Below, piece after piece: positions 1 through 13,745 of a stretch of 33,217 nt of DNA. Position 1 is the first letter of the stretch. Each line of letters opens with the position of its first letter. The stretch comes from an uncultured Endozoicomonas sp. (GTDB taxonomy: Bacteria > Pseudomonadota > Gammaproteobacteria > Pseudomonadales > Endozoicomonadaceae), in contig OODV01000111.1 of assembly GCA_900299555.1 (NCBI GenBank), forward strand, positions 1 to 33,217, in the 5' to 3' direction. The position numbers and the translations under genes were made by a program. The notes under the pieces were generated by a model that was not told the DNA's origin, made no database searches, and saw only the letters and a list, made by a program, of their open reading frames with translations.

Positions 1-1
1 A

Positions 2-76
2 ACCCGATTTGAGAAGAAAGCCGTCAATTACATGGGAATGCTGGCTTTGGCGGCTTTAATACTGTGGTTGCGATGA
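2..76 (+). other. Possible C-terminal end of a gene entering from the left
   Basis: The frame open from base 2 to the TGA at 74-76 reads as a short basic stretch followed by a hydrophobic segment ending LALAALILWLR, which could be the last membrane helix of a protein that starts outside the window. Only 24 codons are visible, so this may equally be chance. Between it and the methyltransferase end at 179 I see no further gene; a 37-codon frame at 79-192 has no recognisable content. Confidence 0.2.
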
Positions 77-178
77 TTATGTCAACAGAGCTTAGCATTT
101 TCAATGCCGTAGGCGCATCTGATTTTTTCTATCTGAAAGTGGGACGATATCATCGCCCCTGCTTTATGGAATGCTCAG

Positions 179-1019
179 TTATTTATGACCGATAACGACT
201 GCCATTTCATCCCCATCAACCCAGGGATTACCGCGTAAATCACCGTAGGTTGCCTGAATTGCCAAATCGTGCAGCTCAAGTTCATTGCTCAACATGTCAT
301 GGGTGAAGTGCTGCAGCCAGTTGTAGACGCTCCATTCCCGCTGTTCTTCACAGATGACATACTTGTCCAGAGTGACCAGTTCAGGACTATACAGGAAGGA
401 AGATTGTATACACCAATAGTCCTGCGCACTCCAGAAACCGTTCATAGCGTTTCTGGCGAGGCTGATAGCCTCTGCCTGCTTCTCAAACCGGGTAGAGGTA
501 TAGACAACCAGGGCAATCACCCCGTTGGGGTTCAGCATTGACTTAAACTTACCCAGCAACCTGGAACGTTGTGATGGGTTCAGGGCGCAAAGGTCACACA
601 TCACTAATGTGATCAAATCAAACTGACGTGAATCGTGGTAGTCCAGGTAATTACCCCGATGGAATTCGATGTTCAGGTTCGCTTGCTCTGCCTGCTGACC
701 GGCATATTCAAGGGAGTTCTGCGAGAAATCGAGACCGACGACAGTGCCTATGCCCTGTTTTTTCAGGCGCTGGGTGTAAAGTCCGGGACCGCAGCCAAAG
801 TCGATGGTTGCTGAAGATTGGTTAAGGCCAAACGCTGAAATAAGCCAGTTCACCGATTCGTCAATAAAATCAAATGATCTTGAGTCAGCGTTAATATCAG
901 GATATCAGGTGATATGCCAGCATTTGTCTGGCAATATGACGATCTGTCCACAAGACTTCCGCAGTGTAAGCCGACCACACAACAGGCTGAGCCGTTGCTT
1001 CATTAAGTTGTTTAAACAT
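179..1019 (-). pseudogene. SAM-dependent class I methyltransferase, frameshifted
   Basis: The main frame (GTG at 853 down to 179) contains the class I methyltransferase motif I, DFGCGPG, followed by VVGLDFS and the FDLITLVMCDL stretch of the fold. It lacks the family's N-terminus. In the same frame upstream, codons to 904 read PDINADSR..FIDESV, typical for these enzymes just before the SAM domain, and are cut by a TGA at 905-907. In the neighbouring frame an ATG at 1019 opens MFKQLNEATA...EVLWTDRHIARQMLAYHL, which is the missing N-terminus. Joining the frames needs a one-base change near 897-907, inside a tandem copy of CCTGATAT. The whole protein would be about 280 residues. No clear ribosome site precedes 1019. 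Its methyl acceptor is unknown. It is probably a recent pseudogene; a sequencing error is the main alternative. Confidence 0.8.
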
Positions 1020-1283
1020 GTTTGTAATTACGACAATAAGTGAATGCGCCGTCCTTACATTCTATAAAGCTGTTAATTAGCCTGAAATGATGTAGGACGC
1101 TGATAAGATTCCGGTTGATAACGATGAAGATGATTCATTCTAAGTACCTCCTTATAGGCTGAGTTTGAGACGCGCGGAAACTACCAGCGAATGGATAGGC
1201 GATCAAGTGTGCGTTCTTTTTTTCATTGTCGGCTCATTCCTTTGGTTTAGCTCAGCTTTGCTTATTCAGTGAGAATATGAGAG

Positions 1284-1313
1284 CTGGCAGCATTCAGTTC
1301 TGAATACTGCCAG
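1284..1313 (-). terminator. Strong hairpin downstream of the permease gene, candidate terminator
   Basis: CTGGCAG and ATTCAG pair with CTGAAT and CTGCCAG around a two-base loop, with a single C/A mismatch in the stem. It lies 36 bases past the permease stop codon. No T-run follows on the minus strand, so intrinsic termination is uncertain. The rest of 1020-1348 shows no gene. Confidence 0.4.
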
Positions 1314-1348
1314 AAGGCTGTGGTAATAGAAAACGGTGGTAATACGAC

Positions 1349-2860
1349 TTATGGTGTCTGTGCTACCACATTAAAGTAGGACGTATCGTTCGGGTTTTTA
1401 GTCCGCCAGCGATTGAAGATGATGCTGCAGTAGATGAATACCGCCACAATGCTCATCGGTCCAAGAATCAATTGAATCAATGAGCTCATGACGTTTTCGT
1501 TCCAGCTTTCCGGGCTGGGCACAAGAGCCGTAACGGTAGCAGCGGTAAAAATGGTAACAATAGGCATAACCGCGAGTAATGCCCAGAAGCGCCCCTTGCC
1601 CAGGAAGTAAAAATCCCGCTCGTAATCCGGATTATCGGAGTCCCAGCGAAGTTTGATATAACCAGCCACCAGAAACAGAACGGGCAGGGTGGCAGCGCCG
1701 CCATTCAGGTTTTTAACGGCTACCAGTATGGTATTCATTTCTGCACTGAACTGTCCGAGCATAAACAGAATCATGATGACAGACACCAGTGCTCCCTGCA
1801 TTTTCAGGGCATTGACAGGCGTTCCCTCATGATTAACCTCGGAGAGCTTGTCGCCAAAGATACCTTTTGGCGCATCAACAAACAGCATCTTCACCGGTGC
1901 TGCAGTCCATAGCATCAGTGAGCCACAGAAGGTTGTGATCAGCATGAACAGGGCAATCACATTGGTCCACCAGGCCGGGAAGCCAAGTTGCTGGAATACT
2001 GCATAAATAGCAGACAACAGACCAAGGCTGGCGGCCTCTTCAGCAGGCAGTACCATGGCGACCATGATTGAGGCGATAATCATGATGGTTGAGAAAATAA
2101 AAACATTCAGCAGAACACCGATGCGGAAATTGCGTTCGCCACCCTCAATATTGCGCTTATATGCCGCCAGGGCTTCCAGGCCACCCAGTGATTGCAGGGC
2201 CCAGGACATGGAGGCAACTCTGGACCATGACAGGTCAATCTCTTCCACAAACTGTGGAATAACCGGTTGACCTTCAAAGGTAATGGTACCGGTCATCAGC
2301 GTGTAAGCTGCGGCAATAATGAACAGTATCGTCAGGCCAAAACCGGCATAGCCAGCCGATGATAGAATGCGGGACAACCACTTCGGTCCTTTCATAGACA
2401 CCCAGATTGCTACCCAGAAAATGGCAATGGAAACCACACTGATTATGGGCTTGAACCAGCTCTCACCGGTTAGCTCAGCGACATAGGGACCGTCTCCGAA
2501 CATGGTGTAGAGGAAATAAGTGATGACATTGGGCAGAAGGTCTACAAAGAAGAAAATGTTTACATAAAAGTAAAAAAATCCACCGATAAAACCGAACTTT
2601 CTACCCAGAACCAGATTTAGCCAGGTCTGGTACCCGCTCTCTGAATCCGCCAGTTTCCGGATGGACGAAAATTCGATGACCATAAACGTATATGGAATTG
2701 CATAGACCAGAGTGGCGACCGCAAACAGTATCCAGGAGTTATAACCCCACCCGGTATACTGATTGACGATACCCCTGAGGATAAATCCCCCACCGGCAAT
2801 CGAAAAAAACAAGAATGTCATTAAAGACATCTTATAGCGTTGATCGGGCGTCGCAGACAT
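1349..2860 (-). CDS. APC-superfamily amino-acid permease (third gene of the lacZ operon)
   Basis: A polytopic inner-membrane transporter of about 503 residues with roughly twelve hydrophobic segments. It is related to the glutamate:GABA antiporter/YjeM-like branch of the amino acid-polyamine-organocation superfamily. The first helix region GGGFILRGIVNQ corresponds to the unwound helix 1 that binds substrate backbone in this fold, and the SESGYQTWL stretch after helix 2 is also typical. The frame extends to an ATG at 2938, but that has no ribosome site; the ATG at 2860 has AGGA nine bases upstream and gives an N-terminus like that of the second permease at 6293-7720. It follows the beta-galactosidase by about 190 bases on the same strand, so the three are probably co-transcribed. 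The substrate cannot be read from the sequence. Confidence 0.85.
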   Translation of the reverse strand: MSATPDQRYKMSLMTFLFFSIAGGGFILRGIVNQYTGWGYNSWILFAVATLVYAIPYTFMVIEFSSIRKLADSESGYQTWLNLVLGRKFGFIGGFFYFYVNIFFFVDLLPNVITYFLYTMFGDGPYVAELTGESWFKPIISVVSIAIFWVAIWVSMKGPKWLSRILSSAGYAGFGLTILFIIAAAYTLMTGTITFEGQPVIPQFVEEIDLSWSRVASMSWALQSLGGLEALAAYKRNIEGGERNFRIGVLLNVFIFSTIMIIASIMVAMVLPAEEAASLGLLSAIYAVFQQLGFPAWWTNVIALFMLITTFCGSLMLWTAAPVKMLFVDAPKGIFGDKLSEVNHEGTPVNALKMQGALVSVIMILFMLGQFSAEMNTILVAVKNLNGGAATLPVLFLVAGYIKLRWDSDNPDYERDFYFLGKGRFWALLAVMPIVTIFTAATVTALVPSPESWNENVMSSLIQLILGPMSIVAVFIYCSIIFNRWRTKNPNDTSYFNVVAQTP

Positions 2861-3047
2861 ACCAATTTTTCCTGTTTGGGTGTTGTTGAATCGGTTGTCC
2901 TGTCGTTCTGGTTTAGGGGGGGAGGGCGGGGAAGCCATGCGACAAAAGACAGTGTTAGTGGGTTATGTTCGTCAGTATGGCTTCTCGTGCGTCTGGCCGT
3001 TTGACAACAGCCAGATGCGTCGAGAAAGCAATGGTTAAAAAATTGGC

Positions 3048-7762
<4,715 letters not shown>

Positions 7763-7767
7763 CTATT

Positions 7768-7789
7768 TTTGCGTTTATTTTTACGCAAA
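7768..7789. promoter_or_regulatory. Inverted repeat in the leader, candidate repressor operator
   Basis: TTTGCGT (7768-7774) and ACGCAAA (7783-7789) form a perfect 7-base inverted repeat with an 8-base AT spacer. It lies just downstream of the inferred transcription start of the permease-lacZ operon, where a bound repressor would block transcription. The EbgR-like protein encoded at 11079-12053 is the obvious candidate, but its operator is not known to me. Confidence 0.35.
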
Positions 7790-7804
7790 TTTTTACTTGG
7801 CGTG

Positions 7805-7846
7805 ATCCTAGCGTTGTTGTGTTTGTTTTTGTTTGATCGAGATCAA
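7805..7846 (-). promoter_or_regulatory. FNR-type class II promoter of the permease-lacZ-permease operon
   Basis: Bases 7833-7846 read TTGATCGAGATCAA, a perfect match to the FNR/ANR consensus TTGAT-N4-ATCAA. On the minus strand a TAGGAT -10-like hexamer lies at 7810-7805. If transcription starts at 7798, that hexamer occupies -12 to -7 and the FNR box is centred at -41.5, the classic position for FNR activation. The start codon of the first permease is 78 bases further on. This predicts induction by oxygen limitation. The palindrome could also act toward the plus-strand gene, but that start is about 450 bases away. Confidence 0.65.
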
Positions 7847-8208
7847 GTTTTATTAGGAGGGTGGTGTAAAAAGTTATTTCTTGGTGGTGTTTAGGGGGGC
7901 CGTTCTTGAATCTCCTGACTGGCTATGGATCAGGCATTTTTAAGCACAAAATTTTCTTAAAAAAGTCTTCGATACTCATATTTTAAACTTACCTAAAACC
8001 TTTTAAATTCAATAGGTTTGGTTTTGAGCGAGGTAGGGATCACTCGATGGTTTTGCTATGGCAGTGGCTCCAGCAGGGGGGTCTTAAAAATTCTGCTTAA
8101 TTCACTGGTGAAGAATGGGCCGACCATGTTCATCAGAATTACTGGAAAGATACGTAAAAAGTTACCCATTTTGGAATTATTTACCGGTCTATATGTCTAT
8201 ACCTGAAA

Positions 8209-8286
8209 GGATATGGATATGGATATGGATATGGATATGGATATGGATATGGATATGGATATGGATATGGATATGGATATGGATAC
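8209..8286 (+). repeat. Hexanucleotide tandem repeat, 12 perfect GGATAT copies plus one variant
   Basis: GGATAT repeats perfectly twelve times from 8209 to 8280, followed by GGATAC at 8281-8286. It ends nine bases before the first ATG of the large plus-strand gene. Copy number changes would not alter reading frame but would change spacing in the leader. Frames through it read Gly-Tyr (in frame with the downstream gene), Met-Asp, or Trp-Ile repeats. Confidence 0.97.
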
Positions 8287-8323
8287 GGTGGGTCTATGCA
8301 AATCATTAAAGACTTTTATTTAG
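8213..8323 (+). other. Possible leader peptide made of Met-Asp repeats
   Basis: One frame of the hexamer repeat has twelve ATG codons in a row (Met-Asp repeated) and continues TVGLCKSLKTFI to a TAG at 8321-8323, overlapping the start of the next gene by 28 bases in a different frame. AAAGGA at 8206-8211 sits about seven bases before the second ATG and could recruit ribosomes. Translation is not shown; this may be a by-product of the repeat. Confidence 0.25.
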
Positions 8324-10542
8324 CTGGAACTAACTCGAAAGAAATAACAGCCTGTTTTTCACAATTACATACCGCTGGTTATTGGCGTCAGTTTGGTTTT
8401 TGTATACGGCATGTACCCTTGGAAACTGGGTTTCTCCAAGGTGGGGTGAGTATGCCCCAAAAAAATATTGATAACTATGGGATAAGTAGTCAATGTGCAA
8501 GAGAAGACTTGTTTATTAAGAATCAAAAAATCATCGGATGCACTGTAGGTGTTTCCAATGTTGCGAACAGTCTGGGTGACGAGATCATATCAGTCGATAT
8601 TATGCATTCTCTTCATAGATTGGGCTACACTGGGGATTTCGCCGTTATTTACAATTGCCCTTGCTGCGATCATATTGATTTCGTCGGAGACCCTAAAGAC
8701 AAAAAAACAACCATAGGTATTAAAGAAGGGCATTACTTTAGGTCTATGCTCTTTAGGTTTATCCCATCATTTGTTATTCAATTGCTCAACAGCTGGCAAA
8801 GACAACGAGAATTGGATTTGGGGGTTCAGCAACTGGATATAGCTATTGAACGCTTAAATTTGATTAGAGATTATTATCAGTTTCACAAAGAATCGCAGTT
8901 GTTGAATGTTGATCTTTCCGTATGCTCAGGCAAACCCTGTAGTGAAAATGACTTGGAATACCCTGCACCCATTTCAGATGATCCTGATGTGTTGGATGAC
9001 GCAGCCAGACAGTACTCTCGACCGGAGCATTGGAGTCAGCAAAAGTTGGGGAAGCTCTTTTCGCGGGTGGATTTTGATAAGGAGGAAGGACAAATTCATT
9101 GGGGGAGTGGCGCAAGTCATATTCGCTTTTTTCATTTGAGAACTTTGTTAGAAGATCCTGTAGTACAGAACAACTTCAGGAAACTGGATATTGATTTGTT
9201 GTTCTCTGGTATTTATGGGGGCGGATTCTCCTCGATTCTGAAAAAAACATTAGTCAAGTGCCATTTCATGTTATCTCCTTATAAGTGGTCTGTCGAAGGG
9301 CGCCAGCTTTCCATGTGTGGAAAGTCTGATGACTGTACAGCAAGCATTGAGACTTATCCCCTGAAATATGTTCATCGTGAATCAATGGTGGCGCAGGGGG
9401 CTCCGTCATTGTTTGAAATAGCGGATCAGTTTTTTCTGGGCGATATTGCAGCTGCCGGCGTGGCTGAATTGGCACGTTTTCCCTCAATGTTACAGAAACG
9501 AGCCATTATCCCATTACTGGAGCAATCATGGAAAAAGAAGGTGGCGCTCTGTGGTATCTACGGCCTTAATCAGCATCTGATTAAGGCTGACAAGTGCAAC
9601 ATTGCAAGTCGTCTGGTCGTGTCTATTGCAGAGTCCGGGTTGCTGTCACAGCGTAATGGCGCAATTGTCTTTCTGAATGAATTTCCAGAGAACGAGTGGA
9701 ACCAGGTTGTTTCTCAACTATCGCCACCTGCTTCGGTCTCTGTGAGAGCAACCACGATAAACAAGCTTACTTCTGAGGAAGTTATGGGTCTGGCTACAAC
9801 GCATAATGTGTCACAGTCGTGCTTGTTACTCATTAATACGGGGCCTGTCACTGATGCTATTTTTAAAGGGATAATGCAAAGCGCTGATTTTTTTGTAACA
9901 GAAGGTGCAAACTCAGTCAGTCAGTCCATTAAATTCAATAAATGTTATCTCTCTCCCATTTCTCAGGACAGCTATTATGTTCGCAATAATCGTTACCTGA
10001 CGGAACTGCCTGATTCCACGCCTCATACCGGCAGCGTGGGTACAACCCTGTTAATGAATCTTGCCAGCCAAGCTGTGCGCGGGGAAGTTGCACTGAAGAA
10101 TATCGGTCATTATCTCTCATGGGATGAAAAATTAGATAACTTTTTATTCTTCAGTTTGCTAGCAGGAGTGGATCTTTCCATGCTGTTGGAATCCGATGCA
10201 TATGGGCGGATCAAACGTCTGTCTTCTTATGTGGAATCCCTGTCACTCGATTCACGCACACTAAAGTTTCTGTACTACAACGTTAAAAGCGGTTATCTCT
10301 CTATTGGGCAAGCTGTACGTTTGATGCAGGGAAAAGTACTTGGTCAGACTGAGAGTCAGGAAATACTGACCCAAATAATCAAGCATGAATATATGCCTGA
10401 AGGTAGTAGCATCAAACAGCTGTTTACCAAGCTTAATGACGCTTCAAGGAAACGTGACAATGACATTGTAGTTGGTGCCCTTGCCAGTTTGTTTGATGTG
10501 ATTGGAGATACTAATGTATTCGCTGGCATAGATGTGGATTAA
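8296..10542 (+). CDS. Large protein of unknown function, possible GT-B-like glycosyltransferase
   Basis: A 748-residue protein I do not recognise. It shows two Rossmann-like halves. Near residues 77-115 there is a beta-alpha start (IIGCTVGVSNVANSLGDEI, then LHRLGYTGDFAVIYN). The C-terminal half begins at KKVALCGIYGLNQ and contains SADFFVTEGANSVSQSI followed by a Pro, which resembles the nucleotide-sugar site of GT-B enzymes; this resemblance is by eye only. It has no signal peptide or membrane segment. Start choice is open: the ATG at 8296 has GGTGGG just upstream, while the ATG at 8452 has AAGGTGGGG, giving 696 residues and a short tail before the first Rossmann strand. The gene appears AT-richer than its neighbours, lies between the lac operon and its likely regulator, and is preceded by a hexamer repeat, suggesting acquisition. 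A secreted effector is possible. Confidence 0.75.
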   Translation: MQIIKDFYLAGTNSKEITACFSQLHTAGYWRQFGFCIRHVPLETGFLQGGVSMPQKNIDNYGISSQCAREDLFIKNQKIIGCTVGVSNVANSLGDEIISVDIMHSLHRLGYTGDFAVIYNCPCCDHIDFVGDPKDKKTTIGIKEGHYFRSMLFRFIPSFVIQLLNSWQRQRELDLGVQQLDIAIERLNLIRDYYQFHKESQLLNVDLSVCSGKPCSENDLEYPAPISDDPDVLDDAARQYSRPEHWSQQKLGKLFSRVDFDKEEGQIHWGSGASHIRFFHLRTLLEDPVVQNNFRKLDIDLLFSGIYGGGFSSILKKTLVKCHFMLSPYKWSVEGRQLSMCGKSDDCTASIETYPLKYVHRESMVAQGAPSLFEIADQFFLGDIAAAGVAELARFPSMLQKRAIIPLLEQSWKKKVALCGIYGLNQHLIKADKCNIASRLVVSIAESGLLSQRNGAIVFLNEFPENEWNQVVSQLSPPASVSVRATTINKLTSEEVMGLATTHNVSQSCLLLINTGPVTDAIFKGIMQSADFFVTEGANSVSQSIKFNKCYLSPISQDSYYVRNNRYLTELPDSTPHTGSVGTTLLMNLASQAVRGEVALKNIGHYLSWDEKLDNFLFFSLLAGVDLSMLLESDAYGRIKRLSSYVESLSLDSRTLKFLYYNVKSGYLSIGQAVRLMQGKVLGQTESQEILTQIIKHEYMPEGSSIKQLFTKLNDASRKRDNDIVVGALASLFDVIGDTNVFAGIDVD

Positions 10543-10569
10543 GTTTTTTTTCTATAAAAAATCCGGAAC

Positions 10570-10682
10570 ATAGTCAGGTAGTGGTTTAACTATGTAAGGG
10601 CATTTTCACACAGGAAAAATTCCTGCGTTCCCATATATATCTTACTACTATCGAGATAGTATGCTTTTCTACGATAGAAAAG
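10570..10682. repeat. Cluster of three small hairpins after the large gene
   Basis: Three inverted repeats lie close together: ACATAGT pairing with ACTATGT near 10570-10596, TACTATC/GATAGTA at 10646-10661, and CTTTTCTA/TAGAAAAG at 10664-10682 with a three-base loop. None is followed by a clear T-run. The rest of the 10543-10950 gap has no supportable gene. Two imperfect copies of a roughly 54-base segment (10686-10740 and 10850-10903, about two thirds identical by hand alignment) are present. Confidence 0.45.
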
Positions 10683-10949
10683 ATACATGAAACTGTGATT
10701 GGATTGCTGATTAATGCCTTGGAACTTTGAGTGGATATTTATGCAAACCCATGCATTTGCCCTCTAAAAAATTGAGGGTAGAGTTCTGAACATCAGAGCA
10801 TGGGTTAAACAGCCAACCAAAAAAACATTTTTTAAAAGCATGAAAAGTGCATGATATTGTCATTGGCCTTCTGATTAACAGAATAGAATTTGGGGTTAAT
10901 ATTCTGCCCTGATTCACATTAGCCCACTATAAGAGCAACCCTTCAGCTG

Positions 10950-12140
<1,191 letters not shown>

Positions 12141-12334
12141 TCAACATAGCTATGACTATGACTCGTTACTTCGTCTTTATGCCCTTTAGGGTATTGTCTT
12201 ACACTCTGGTCCGTCATGCTGATAACGGGTTTAGAACGTTTGATTGGTATAATCTGAATATTCAGGGTAGAAATGTACCACAGAATTATGAAGCCAGATA
12301 AAAAATAGTAAAATTTTACCTGACTGATAGAAAA

Positions 12335-12359
12335 GACATCAATTATTGAAACTGATGTC
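12335..12359 (-). terminator. Candidate terminator after dsbB
   Basis: On the minus strand TGACATCA pairs with TGATGTC(A) around an 11-base AT loop, followed by TTTTCT. It begins seven bases after the dsbB stop codon. The stem is short, so strength is moderate. The remainder of 12054-12334 between dsbB and ebgR shows no supportable gene; open frames there have no recognisable content. Confidence 0.45.
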
Positions 12360-12365
12360 AACTGC

Positions 12366-12944
12366 TCAGGGCTTCTTAAAGAGAGTGGAGTATATGGAAC
12401 TGATAATGCAGGTTGCCGCTGCCAGCAGGTAGATTGAGAAAATCACCACCATCCACTCGGCCATATTCAGGGTCAGGAAAGTCCAGTCATCGGCACCGCA
12501 GATGCCTGTAGGCATGAACATGGAGGGCCACCATTCATAAAGTGGCAGATCGAAAGGGAAGATCGGGCGGAAGCTGCAGCTGGACGTAAACGGATTAAAT
12601 TCGGCATAGTCTGCAGTTTGCGCAATGGCTTCCTTCAATCCATACAGTGCACCAGCAATCCAGAGACCATAACCTGTGATTCTCAGCAGCGGATTGGTTG
12701 GTGAAACGGTGATAACCAATGGCGCAACCATCAGCACAAGAACGGCCAGCCGCTGGTAAACACACCGCTCACAGGGATCCATATGCAGAACATACTGAAA
12801 GCCCAGGGCGCACAGTTCCAGAAAGAGAGCTGTGGCAAACATGACAAACCAGGTAGCTCGCAAATTCTGCCATTTATGGATGGTTTGCAGGGGGCTGTCT
12901 TTCAGGTTTTGAAAGAGGCTGTTGGAGTTCTGTTCAGTAGCCAA
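12366..12944 (-). CDS. dsbB: Disulfide bond formation protein DsbB family
   Basis: A 192-residue inner-membrane protein with four hydrophobic segments, which reoxidises DsbA and passes electrons to quinone. The first periplasmic loop carries C58 and C61 in DPCERCVYQR, the active CxxC pair. The second loop carries C123 and C149 (SSCSF and TGICGADDW), giving the full four-cysteine relay. The second loop is long, with a PLYEWWPSMFMP stretch. It lies 59 bases downstream of the dsbA-like gene on the same strand, so the oxidase pair is probably one operon. A DsbI-type specialised paralogue is possible, given the unusual partner. Confidence 0.9.
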   Translation of the reverse strand: MATEQNSNSLFQNLKDSPLQTIHKWQNLRATWFVMFATALFLELCALGFQYVLHMDPCERCVYQRLAVLVLMVAPLVITVSPTNPLLRITGYGLWIAGALYGLKEAIAQTADYAEFNPFTSSCSFRPIFPFDLPLYEWWPSMFMPTGICGADDWTFLTLNMAEWMVVIFSIYLLAAATCIISSIYSTLFKKP

Positions 12945-13003
12945 CGGTCGGATCCCTCTCCTATTGAAGGGCTTTTCGGTAACCCGGAAAGCCGGAAGGC
13001 TTG

Positions 13004-13648
13004 TTATTTTTTCTCTTCCACAGGAAGTTTTGTCAGGTAGGTGATCAGCGCATTCAGATCGTCATGAGACTTTAAGCTGCCCATGTTGATCAGGTAACGG
13101 TTGTTCACCATAAAGCTCGGTACTGCATGAACGTATTCACCATAACGATTCCAGTCCAGAACAGTTTTCATGACTAGCAGGCTGTTCTGATTTGCTTCAA
13201 AGTCTGACTGCTTCAATCCAGCCTTTTCCATGGTCTGAAAGAAGTCTTTATCATTCTGCCAGTCACCCTTACGTTCAACATGAATGCGGTTGAACAGAGC
13301 CTGTTTGACAGCGTTATGGCGGGGGGTGCCCTGGGTCATGGCCAGGGCCATAGTGGCCTGTTTGGCATACGCACCCATAAAGTTCATGTGCGCCTGCTTG
13401 AACTCAATGTTCTGCTGGCTCAACCATCCTTTCAGAGTAACCAGAGGCCCTTTTTCCCACTGGTAGCAACCACCGCAGTAGATGGAAAACAGCTCAGTCA
13501 CGGTTGGCTTGGTATATGCCGGAAGCCCTTTAACGACTTCATAATGGGTTCCTTCCTGAAACCGGCTTGCATTTTGAGTGCTACCCGTTGTTTTGGCAAA
13601 AGCCATCATCGGAAATGCTAACATAAGTACCAATAACAACTTTTTCAT
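13004..13648 (-). CDS. dsbA: Periplasmic thiol:disulfide interchange protein, DsbA family, with CGGC active site
   Basis: A 214-residue exported thioredoxin-fold protein introducing disulfides into periplasmic proteins. A signal peptide (MKKLLLVLMLAFPMMAFA) probably ends at residue 18. The active site is C58-G-G-C61 in FSIYCGGCYQWE, aligned with FSFFCPHCYQFE of E. coli DsbA, so the usual Pro-His dipeptide is replaced by Gly-Gly. The cis-proline loop is present at P177 (HAVPSFMVNN). The length is normal. The start has AGGA about eleven bases upstream. It is followed by dsbB on the same strand. The dipeptide between the cysteines sets redox potential in this family, so this variant may be less oxidising than ordinary DsbA; that is inference. 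Confidence 0.9.
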   Translation of the reverse strand: MKKLLLVLMLAFPMMAFAKTTGSTQNASRFQEGTHYEVVKGLPAYTKPTVTELFSIYCGGCYQWEKGPLVTLKGWLSQQNIEFKQAHMNFMGAYAKQATMALAMTQGTPRHNAVKQALFNRIHVERKGDWQNDKDFFQTMEKAGLKQSDFEANQNSLLVMKTVLDWNRYGEYVHAVPSFMVNNRYLINMGSLKSHDDLNALITYLTKLPVEEKK

Positions 13649-13707
13649 CGGTATTATTTTCCTGTAGTCCTGTTCAACAGTGTGATTTTAGAGAGGTTAA
13701 CATTGTC

Positions 13708-13735
13708 TACCAGACACTAACCTCAGTGTCTGGTA
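13708..13735 (-). terminator. Perfect 11-bp hairpin between ylqF and dsbA
   Basis: TACCAGACACT and AGTGTCTGGTA pair perfectly around a six-base loop, starting about ten bases after the ylqF stop. No T-run follows on the minus strand, so it may be a weak terminator or a transcript-stabilising stem upstream of the dsbA promoter. Confidence 0.45.
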
Positions 13736-13745
13736 AATATATCGG

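Noticed and set aside
1349-2860. Assignment as GadC glutamate:GABA antiporter
   Set aside because: The fold is related, but no glutamate decarboxylase is nearby and the substrate cannot be read from sequence.
8209-8286. CRISPR-like array
   Set aside because: It is a pure six-base tandem repeat without spacers.
10711-10917. 68-codon minus-strand frame
   Set aside because: It runs over the imperfect direct repeat and has no coding character or ribosome site.
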